The position numbers were made by a program, and so were the translations under genes. Under the pieces are notes generated by a model. The model was given only the letters and a program-made list of their open reading frames with translations, did not search any database and was not told where the DNA came from. From a bacterium (GTDB taxonomy: Bacteria > Ratteibacteria > UBA8468 > B48-G9 > JAFGKM01): a stretch of 9,511 nt of DNA. Where the stretch lies: assembly GCA_021157805.1 (NCBI GenBank), contig JAGGVW010000102.1, forward strand, positions 1-9,511, read 5' to 3'. Positions within the stretch are counted from its first letter, which is position 1; every line of letters starts with the position of its first letter. This document shows, piece after piece, positions 1-5,244 of the stretch.

Positions 1-441
1 AGATAATACATTGTGTTGTGTCTTAATTCCCTTTTGTGTTTCTACTATATCAGCAGCAATTGTTCCCTGAATGAGGAAGTCCACAGAATAACTTTTAACT
101 GCCTGTCCAAGTGTTTTATAAAAAACTTCCCTGAAAGCAATCCTTTTTCCTTCAGGGTCTATTTTCCCTTTCATTGCATCAAAAAATTTATCCTTTACAT
201 CCCAGATTTCAAGATTTATTCCTTCTTTTTCAAAAAACTTTCTTACTTTCTCTGGTTCTTTTTCTCTTAAAAATCCTGTATCAAGAAGTAAAACATAAAG
301 ATTTTCCCCAAGGGCATTTCTGGCAATTATTGCTGTAGTCACACTGTCCACTCCTCCTGAAGTGGCAACAAGTGCTTTTCCATCTTTTACTTTTTTCTTT
401 ATCTCCCCTATTTTTTCCCTTAGAAAATTTCTTACATTCAT
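1..441 (-). CDS. guaA: GMP synthase ATP-pyrophosphatase subunit (GuaA C-terminal/GuaAb type), 3' end cut by the window edge
   Basis: Translating the minus strand from ATG at 441 gives 147 residues in one open frame to the edge. Residues 28-33 read SGGVDS, the PP-loop of N-type ATP pyrophosphatases. D54-T-G-F-L-R59, then DPEGKR at 95-100, QGT at 125-127 and an IE/VET...KTQHN segment at 133-144 follow the order of GMP synthase, which aminates XMP to GMP using ATP and ammonia. No glutamine amidotransferase domain precedes the PP-loop, so this is either the separate B subunit of a two-subunit enzyme or a relative of it. The start is supported by a very strong Shine-Dalgarno sequence at 452-460. 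It lies 18 bp after lpxK and ends the visible operon. The segment that normally reads SHHNVGG is TQHNVLS here, so a divergent paralogue cannot be excluded. Confidence 0.78.
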   Translation of the reverse strand, partial: MNVRNFLREKIGEIKKKVKDGKALVATSGGVDSVTTAIIARNALGENLYVLLLDTGFLREKEPEKVRKFFEKEGINLEIWDVKDKFFDAMKGKIDPEGKRIAFREVFYKTLGQAVKSYSVDFLIQGTIAADIVETQKGIKTQHNVLS

Positions 442-451
442 TTATTCTTTT

Positions 452-460
452 CACCTCCTT
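452..460 (-). promoter_or_regulatory. Strong Shine-Dalgarno sequence of the GMP synthase gene
   Basis: The minus strand reads AAGGAGGTG, almost fully complementary to the 16S rRNA 3' end, about 10 bases before ATG 441. Its first A is the last base of the lpxK stop codon. It is the strongest ribosome binding site in this operon and fixes the start of the gene, suggesting independent high-level translation rather than only coupling to lpxK. Confidence 0.8.
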
Positions 461-1554
461 TATCTGTTCATCCCTTTTAATTTTATATTATCCTTCAATA
501 ATCTGTCAAAATAGTAAGATGGCTCAATTTCTCCCTTTATTTTTAAAAAATAAACAGGAATTTCATTACTCAAGAATTTTTCTATTTTAACGAAATCTTT
601 TTCTGTTGTTATTGCAAGTTCAATCCTGTTATTTTTCAAAAAATTTATAATCTCTTCAATATCTTCCTTTTTGTAATTATAATGGTCAGGGTAAATTGCT
701 GAATAGAGTTTTTCAGGTTCAAGTTTTAAAACAGTTACAAAAAAATTTAAGGGATTTCCAATTCCTGCAAAACAAAAGACCCTTTTATTTTTTATAGTTT
801 TAATTGATAACTCATTTTTTCTATTTGAAATATATAGAGGTTTTATCTCTAAAAGAAAAACCGGTTTCCTTTTCCTTTTAAAAAAATCTATAAGATTTTC
901 TTTTTTATTTTCTTCTACAAGATGAGAATAACTCAGAACAAAAATATCCACTCTATTTATTGAAGAAATAGATTCTCTAAGGAGACCGGCAGGAATTAAA
1001 AATCCATTATCAAAAGGGTTAGAACAGTCAATCATAAGTATTTCTATATCTTTTTTTGCCCAGTAGCAATGAAATCCATCGTCAATTATCACAATTTCCA
1101 CTCCTTTTTCTTCAAGTTTCTTCAGTCCTTCAGGATTTTTTTCAGAAGAGATAATTAAAGATGGGAAATTATTTTTAAGCATCATTACTTCATCCCAGGG
1201 GGAAATTTTATCTTTTTTGTAAACAGAACTTACAAGAGCAATTTTATATTTGGAATTCAAAAACTTTTTTATTAATTCGTAAACAAGCAGTGTTTTTCCA
1301 GTTCCGCCTGTTGTAATATTCCCTACACTTGTCAGAAAGAAATTAAAAGATTCTTTTTTCGTAAAAATTTTTCGCAGAGTTATAACAAAGAAATATATTA
1401 AAGAAAGAGGTAAAAGAAAAAAAAATATTAATCTGAAAAAAACAGATTTTTTTCTAAAAATAAATTTCCTGTAAAAAAAATTAAAAAAGGGTCGGCTGGT
1501 CTTCAACTTTACAGGATTTAACAGGTATTTCAACTTTTCCAAATTCTCCATCAT
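460..1554 (-). CDS. lpxK: Tetraacyldisaccharide 4'-kinase (lipid A synthesis)
   Basis: LpxK phosphorylates the 4' position of the lipid A disaccharide precursor at the inner face of the cytoplasmic membrane, in the Raetz pathway. The protein is 364 residues as called, slightly longer than the usual 320-350. A basic, very Phe-rich N-terminus leads into a hydrophobic segment (about 38-58, FFRLIFFFLLPLSLIYFFV), the expected membrane anchor. SVGNITTGGTGKT (76-88) is the family's P-loop, and later IIDDGFHCYWAKKDIEILMID, NPFDNGFLIPAGLLRE and TTEKDFVK match LpxK signatures. The start is uncertain. ATG 1554, or ATG 1551 right after it, lies 74 bases inside endoQ and has only a weak AGGG upstream; in-frame TTG codons at 1542, 1533 and 1506 are alternatives. 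There is no ATG, GTG or TTG between the endoQ stop and the membrane segment, so an overlap with endoQ is unavoidable. Confidence 0.92.
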   Translation of the reverse strand: MMENLEKLKYLLNPVKLKTSRPFFNFFYRKFIFRKKSVFFRLIFFFLLPLSLIYFFVITLRKIFTKKESFNFFLTSVGNITTGGTGKTLLVYELIKKFLNSKYKIALVSSVYKKDKISPWDEVMMLKNNFPSLIISSEKNPEGLKKLEEKGVEIVIIDDGFHCYWAKKDIEILMIDCSNPFDNGFLIPAGLLRESISSINRVDIFVLSYSHLVEENKKENLIDFFKRKRKPVFLLEIKPLYISNRKNELSIKTIKNKRVFCFAGIGNPLNFFVTVLKLEPEKLYSAIYPDHYNYKKEDIEEIINFLKNNRIELAITTEKDFVKIEKFLSNEIPVYFLKIKGEIEPSYYFDRLLKDNIKLKGMNR

Positions 1555-2710
1555 ACCCTGGTTTTATTATTACTTCTCCTTTTCGCACACTTAAAATTCC
1601 TCTTGCAATTCTTTCTTCAATAGTGCTTAATAAATCACTTTCTGGTATCTCAATGAGAACTGATAACTCTGAACCTGTCTTTCTGACAATTTCAAGATAG
1701 CGATTTTTTACATCATTTGTATCTTCTCCCTTTCCATAAATATAACTTATTATCTGAATAAGTGGAACAAGTTTCCTGAATTCTATATATTTTTCTGGTT
1801 TTTCACCTTTTTTTCTATCAGCAAGGTCATAAACTCTGTGCATAACTCCAATTGTAAGTTTTCTTCCACACACAGGACATTTATTCCCATTTTTAATTGC
1901 TTCTTCAGGAGATAAACAGACATTACAGTTTCTATGTCCATCAAAATGGTATTTTCCTTCTTCAGGGAAATATTCCACAGTCATCAGAAATTTATTGTTA
2001 TCTTTTTTCTTCAATATTTCTACTAATTCATAATAATTAAATTTGCCATTGAAAACATTACACTCTCTTCCTATTTTTGATGGAGAATGAGCATCTGAAT
2101 TTGAAATAAGTGAGAATCTATCCAGTGTTGAAACCATCCAGTTCATTTCAGGGTCACTGCTTAACCCTGTTTCAAGTGCAAAAATTTCTGAAGTATAATT
2201 TCCAAAACAATCATAAATATTATCAAATCCAGAGTTTGAACCAAATAAAGAAAAATGTGGTGTCCATATATGAGCAGGAACAACAAATATATCTTCATCA
2301 ACTTCTTTTGCAATACTCAAAAGGTCAATACAGGAAATATGTAAAATCGGTCTTCCATCAGCATTGAGGTCTCCATATTTTTCTATTGATTTATTAAATT
2401 TTTCAGCAATTTCAAAAGATGGGAAAAAAACCACATTATGAACTTTCTTGATAACTCCATCTTTTTCAAATATGTTATTTACCTCTCCATTTAAAATAAA
2501 ATCAGTTCCATTAAAATTGTATATCCCGAACCTATCGGTTTCTTTAAGTTTACTTTTTAACTCATAAAACCACATAAAATGTGTAATATCTCCTGTTCCA
2601 ACAAGATTTATTCCTTTATGTTTAGCCCATTTTGAAATCTCTTCAACTACCATATTTTTACTTGTTGCTCTACTGTATTTTGAATGAATATGAAAATCTG
2701 CTAAATACAT
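1481..2710 (-). CDS. endoQ: Endonuclease Q (PHP-domain DNA repair nuclease)
   Basis: EndoQ proteins, first characterised in Thermococcales and later in Bacillus, nick DNA 5' to deaminated bases (uracil, hypoxanthine, xanthine) and abasic sites. The 409-residue product shows the full family pattern: ADFHIHSKYSRATSKNM at 4-20 (PHP metal ligands H7 and H9), GTGD with H44 at 38-44, GEV at 75-77, PAHIWTPHFSLFGSNSGF at 145-162, and SNSDAHSPSKIGRE at 203-216. A zinc-ribbon-like Cys quartet follows (C262, C265, C278, C281), and then LTIGVMHRVYDLADR. The extreme C-terminus, DQPTLF, resembles a bacterial sliding-clamp binding peptide. The start ATG lies 1 base after the stop of the HIT gene, with AAAGGA just upstream, so the two are translated together. 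The last 24 codons or so overlap lpxK. The family assignment is strong; substrate range is inferred from homologues. Confidence 0.92.
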   Translation of the reverse strand: MYLADFHIHSKYSRATSKNMVVEEISKWAKHKGINLVGTGDITHFMWFYELKSKLKETDRFGIYNFNGTDFILNGEVNNIFEKDGVIKKVHNVVFFPSFEIAEKFNKSIEKYGDLNADGRPILHISCIDLLSIAKEVDEDIFVVPAHIWTPHFSLFGSNSGFDNIYDCFGNYTSEIFALETGLSSDPEMNWMVSTLDRFSLISNSDAHSPSKIGRECNVFNGKFNYYELVEILKKKDNNKFLMTVEYFPEEGKYHFDGHRNCNVCLSPEEAIKNGNKCPVCGRKLTIGVMHRVYDLADRKKGEKPEKYIEFRKLVPLIQIISYIYGKGEDTNDVKNRYLEIVRKTGSELSVLIEIPESDLLSTIEERIARGILSVRKGEVIIKPGYDGEFGKVEIPVKSCKVEDQPTLF

Positions 2711-2711
2711 T

Positions 2712-3200
2712 TTATCCTTTCTTAAATTTTTCTGTTAGTTTTAAATAAAGTTCAGAGAGTGATTGTGGTATAACTTTTGTATTAGATATAACTGGCATAA
2801 AGTTTGTATCTCCATTCCATCTTGGAACAATATGAAAATGAATATGGTTTTCAAGTCCTGCTCCTGCCATTTTCCCGAGATTTAATCCTATATTAAATCC
2901 ATCCGGCTTTAAAAGTTTTTTTAAAACTTTCACTGATTTCTTAATCAACTCCATTATTTCTCTGTCTTCTTCTTCAGTAAGGGAAGTGATATTTTTTAAA
3001 TGTCTGATAGGAGCAATCATAAGATGCCCATTATTGTAAGGAAAAATATTCATAACAACAAAAGAAAATTTACCTCTATATACTACGAAGTTTTTATCAT
3101 CATCTCTTGATTTGTAAGAGTAACACAAGAAACATCCTTTCTTTTTTATTTTAACTATATAGCCAATTCTCCAGGGTGCCCAGATAATCTCTTTTTTCAT
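2712..3200 (-). CDS. HIT-family protein, Ap4A phosphorylase/hydrolase-like
   Basis: This 162-residue protein opens with IIWAPWRIGYI and a CFLC pair (C23, C26), then NIFPYNNGHLMIAPIRH (51-67), and carries the catalytic histidine triad H119-I-H121-F-H123-IVPRW followed by NGDTNFMPVIS. The WAPWR start and the HxHxHxxPRWxGDTNFMPV core are typical of the branch that includes mycobacterial Ap4A phosphorylase (Rv2613c type) rather than the HinT branch. Such enzymes split dinucleoside polyphosphates made by aminoacyl-tRNA synthetases under stress. The start overlaps the end of the TudS gene by 4 bp (ATGA), and the stop is 1 base before endoQ, so it sits in the middle of a translationally coupled operon. 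The exact reaction (phosphorolysis or hydrolysis) cannot be read from sequence. Confidence 0.88.
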   Translation of the reverse strand: MKKEIIWAPWRIGYIVKIKKKGCFLCYSYKSRDDDKNFVVYRGKFSFVVMNIFPYNNGHLMIAPIRHLKNITSLTEEEDREIMELIKKSVKVLKKLLKPDGFNIGLNLGKMAGAGLENHIHFHIVPRWNGDTNFMPVISNTKVIPQSLSELYLKLTEKFKKG

Positions 3201-3649
3201 AAGTCCTCTTCAGTAATAATACTTATTCCATTTTCAAGTAGAAGTTGTGTAGTAACACCGTTGCCTTCTATTATTCTACTGGTAAAACTCCCGTCATAAA
3301 TTTTACCTTTTCCGCAGGAAGGACTTAATTGTTTCAAAATAACAAAGTCCACTTTGTTCAATTTTAAAATTTCAAGAGTAATTTCTGCTCCTTTTACAAA
3401 ATATTCTGTCATATCTTCGCCTTCTCTATTTATAACTTTACCTTTCCCCTTTAGAACATCTTTACCACTTCCACCTTTTATCTCTGACAGGACTCTTGGG
3501 ACAGGGAGTCCTCCGAGAATTTCTGGACATATTATAATTAAATTTTTATTTTTGAGAAAATCAAGCACCTTTTTATTCAAACAGTTTTTTCCGTCATATC
3601 TACAATTTTCACCAACAAGACAGGCACTCACTCCGATAAACTTTTCCAT
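3197..3649 (-). CDS. tudS: DUF523 protein, probable 2-thiouracil desulfurase (TudS family)
   Basis: The 150-residue protein is one complete DUF523 domain. It has VSACLVG...CRYDG at 7-20, CPEILGGLPVPR at 41-52, and LSPSCGKGKIYDGSF at 108-122. C10, C41 and C112 sit where the family keeps the three cysteines that hold a [4Fe-4S] cluster; C16 and C23 are extra. Characterised TudS enzymes remove sulfur from 2-thiouracil to give uracil, using the open iron site of the cluster. It is first in a five-gene operon, about 28 bases below the predicted transcription start, and overlaps the HIT gene by ATGA. Only a weak A/G-rich ribosome site (AGAAAAAG) precedes the ATG. The family is certain; thiouracil as the true cellular substrate is inferred. 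Confidence 0.88.
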   Translation of the reverse strand: MEKFIGVSACLVGENCRYDGKNCLNKKVLDFLKNKNLIIICPEILGGLPVPRVLSEIKGGSGKDVLKGKGKVINREGEDMTEYFVKGAEITLEILKLNKVDFVILKQLSPSCGKGKIYDGSFTSRIIEGNGVTTQLLLENGISIITEEDL

Positions 3650-3683
3650 TTCAATGGCTTTTTCTGTTTAAATTCTGCTTTTT

Positions 3684-3712
3684 ATTTTACATCTCCTGGA
3701 ATTTCCGGTCAA
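3684..3712 (-). promoter_or_regulatory. Predicted sigma70-type promoter of the tudS-HIT-endoQ-lpxK-guaA operon
   Basis: Read on the minus strand, a -35 TTGACC (3712-3707) is followed by a 17-bp spacer and a -10 TAAAAT (3689-3684), each one base from consensus. The sequence just upstream (TTTAAATAT) is AT-rich, as in an UP element. Transcription would start near 3677, about 28 bases before the tudS ATG. It fills most of the 92-bp gap after cca, so the five downstream genes can be transcribed independently of cca. Confidence 0.62.
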
Positions 3713-3723
3713 ATATTTAAACA

Positions 3724-3749
3724 AGATTTAACCGCATAGATTTAACCGC
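3724..3749. repeat. Short tandem repeat, two 12-bp copies with a 14-bp period
   Basis: AGATTTAACCGC occurs at 3724-3735 and again at 3738-3749, separated by AT. The second copy includes the cca stop codon on the minus strand and the first lies just beyond it. Two units only, so this is a local duplication rather than an array. Confidence 0.75.
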
Positions 3750-5130
3750 GTCGGTTAGAAAGGACTCCCTTATTTTCCTGTAAATATTTTTTCAAGTATC
3801 TCTTTTTATTCGGGATTTTCCCGTCAAGAACAAGTGATTCAAGATAATTTTTAACAAAACCAACCTCTTTCCCCGGTTTTAACCCAAGAATATCCATTAT
3901 TACAAATCCATCTATTGCAAGTTTGAATGAAGATAATCTGTCTTTTTTATTTATTTCTTTTATTCTTTTTTCAAGATTTTCAAGTTTTTCAATTGCTCTT
4001 TTTACTTTAACTTCATTTTTACTTGTGATATCTGCCTTGGCAAGAGTAAAAAGTGGTTTCATATCTTTACCAATTTCTTTTATAAATCTTCTTAAAGCGC
4101 TGTCAGTTGGATTTTCTTTTGCAAGTAAATGAGGTCTTAAGTGGTATCTTATAAGTTTTCCAATAAATTTTGCGTTTTCTTCACCAATTTTCATCCTTCT
4201 ACAAATTCTATAACTCATTTTTTCTCCAACAAATTCATGTCTGTGAAAACTTACCTTTCCGTTCTCAATTTTCAATGTATATGGTTTACCTATATCGTGA
4301 AGAAGAGCAGAAAATCTTAAATAAACATTCCTTGTGTGTTTGCTTATATTATCAAGTGTCTTTAAAGTATGCTCAAAAAGGTCCTTGCAGGGGTGGTCTG
4401 TTCTCTTCTCTTTAAGTGCAGAAATTTCGGGAAGTATGATTTCAAGAATACCGATTTCATCCATAAGATAAAAACCAATAGAAGGTGCTGGAGCAGAAAG
4501 AATTTTTAAAACTTCATCTGTTATTCTTTCCTGACTGACTATACTCAACCTTGAAGCATTTTTTTTCATCCCATCTTTTGTATTTTCTTCTATTGTAAAT
4601 TTCAATTTTGTAGCAAATCTAACACCTCTCAAAATTCTCAGGGGGTCATCATAAAAGGTCTTATCAGGGTCAACAGGGGTTCTTATAATTTTTCTTTTTA
4701 TGTCTCCTCTGCCATCAAAAGGGTCAAGTATTTCCCCTGTAATAAGATTTTCAGCAATAGCGTTTATTGTAAAGTCCCTCCTTGATAGGTCCTGATAAAT
4801 ATCGCATTTTTCTACAGCAGGTTTTCTTGAATTTTCAGGATAACTTTCTTTTCTTGCTGTGGCAAACTCAACCTTTATTCCATCTATTTCCACCATAGCA
4901 GTTCCAAATCTTCCGTAGAAAACAGGAGCAGGTAGATTGTAATGTTTTGAAAATTCACTGGCAACTTTTAAAGCATCTTTTTCCATAACGAAATCAACAT
5001 CCATACTTTTTCTTCTTAATAACCTATCTCTTATATATCCTCCAACAAGATAGATTTCTATCCCTGTTTTTCTTGAAAATTCTTTCATCATCTTAATTAT
5101 ATCTTCTGCTTTGATTTTGTTTTTTTTCAT
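3742..5130 (-). CDS. cca: CCA-adding enzyme / poly(A) polymerase family tRNA nucleotidyltransferase with HD domain
   Basis: Class II nucleotidyltransferases of this family add CCA (or only A) to tRNA 3' ends. The 462-residue protein has the N-terminal catalytic motif LVGGYIRDRLL (28-38) with the metal-binding D44-V-D46, then RRDFTINAIA (117-126), DPFDGRGD (136-143) and DDPLRILRGVRFA (161-173), and the neck region ending in SQERITDEVLKIL (199-211). A C-terminal HD domain follows, with EHT at 252-254, LLHDIGKP at 276-283, and FHRHEFVGEK at 295-304, as in E. coli Cca and several bacterial relatives. Whether it is full CCA-adding, C-adding or A-adding cannot be decided by eye. It starts at ATG 5130 with AGGAG six bases upstream. 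It is transcribed divergently from nusA and separated from tudS by 92 bp that hold a new promoter. Confidence 0.88.
   Translation of the reverse strand: MKKNKIKAEDIIKMMKEFSRKTGIEIYLVGGYIRDRLLRRKSMDVDFVMEKDALKVASEFSKHYNLPAPVFYGRFGTAMVEIDGIKVEFATARKESYPENSRKPAVEKCDIYQDLSRRDFTINAIAENLITGEILDPFDGRGDIKRKIIRTPVDPDKTFYDDPLRILRGVRFATKLKFTIEENTKDGMKKNASRLSIVSQERITDEVLKILSAPAPSIGFYLMDEIGILEIILPEISALKEKRTDHPCKDLFEHTLKTLDNISKHTRNVYLRFSALLHDIGKPYTLKIENGKVSFHRHEFVGEKMSYRICRRMKIGEENAKFIGKLIRYHLRPHLLAKENPTDSALRRFIKEIGKDMKPLFTLAKADITSKNEVKVKRAIEKLENLEKRIKEINKKDRLSSFKLAIDGFVIMDILGLKPGKEVGFVKNYLESLVLDGKIPNKKRYLKKYLQENKGVLSNRRG
3743..3757 (-). other. Perfect inverted repeat over the cca stop codon
   Basis: TAACCG-CGT-CGGTTA forms a 6-bp stem with a 3-base loop spanning the last codons and stop of cca. 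Because CGGTTA is repeated 14 bp downstream in the transcript, the left arm could pair with either copy. No T-tract follows directly, so it is not a convincing intrinsic terminator, though it could protect or attenuate the cca 3' end. Confidence 0.5.
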
Positions 5131-5151
5131 TACTTCTCCTTATTTCATTTT

Positions 5152-5160
5152 ATTATAACA
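5152..5160 (-). promoter_or_regulatory. Predicted extended -10 promoter of cca
   Basis: The minus strand reads TGTTATAAT, a perfect extended -10 (TGn plus TATAAT). No good -35 lies at 16-18 bp; the nearest, TTAACA, is at 20 bp (5183-5178). Transcription would start near 5145, giving a leader of about 15 bases that consists largely of the AAGGAG ribosome site. Confidence 0.55.
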
Positions 5161-5194
5161 CACCTGACAATTCTCTTTGTTAATTATACAGATG

Positions 5195-5223
5195 TTGACA
5201 ATAAAAGAGAAATCTACTAAAAT
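5195..5223 (+). promoter_or_regulatory. Near-consensus sigma70-type promoter of the nusA operon
   Basis: TTGACA (5195-5200, perfect -35), a 17-bp spacer and TAAAAT (5218-5223, one mismatch) make the best promoter in the window. A start near 5230 would leave only about 15 bases before the nusA ATG, so the message would begin at its Shine-Dalgarno sequence. It is back to back with the cca promoter. Confidence 0.68.
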
Positions 5224-5230
5224 TAAAAAA

Positions 5231-5235
5231 GGAGG
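5231..5235 (+). promoter_or_regulatory. Shine-Dalgarno sequence that sets the nusA start
   Basis: AAAAGGAGGT has its GGAGG core at 5231-5235, nine bases before ATG 5245. The in-frame TTG at 5236 directly touches the GGAGG and could not be used with it, so the ATG is chosen. Confidence 0.75.
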
Positions 5236-5244
5236 TTGAAAAAG

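Noticed and set aside
13..590. Plus-strand open frames at the left end
   Set aside because: They are Phe/Ser/Leu-rich mirror frames of the GMP synthase and lpxK genes, whose motifs are clear on the minus strand.
3724..3749. Two-copy repeat as a CRISPR or attachment site
   Set aside because: It has only two 12-bp units with a 2-bp gap, no spacers, and no integrase or cas gene nearby.
3743..3757. Rho-independent terminator for cca
   Set aside because: The stem is only 6 bp and no run of T follows it on the minus strand.
5236..5244. TTG at 5236 as the nusA start, adding three residues
   Set aside because: It directly abuts the GGAGG, leaving no spacing. ATG 5245 sits nine bases after it and gives the typical NusA N-terminus (MKNELL).
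5131..5244. A tRNA or small RNA gene between cca and nusA
   Set aside because: The 114 bp are AT-rich, show no cloverleaf arms or GC-rich stems, and are accounted for by two promoters.
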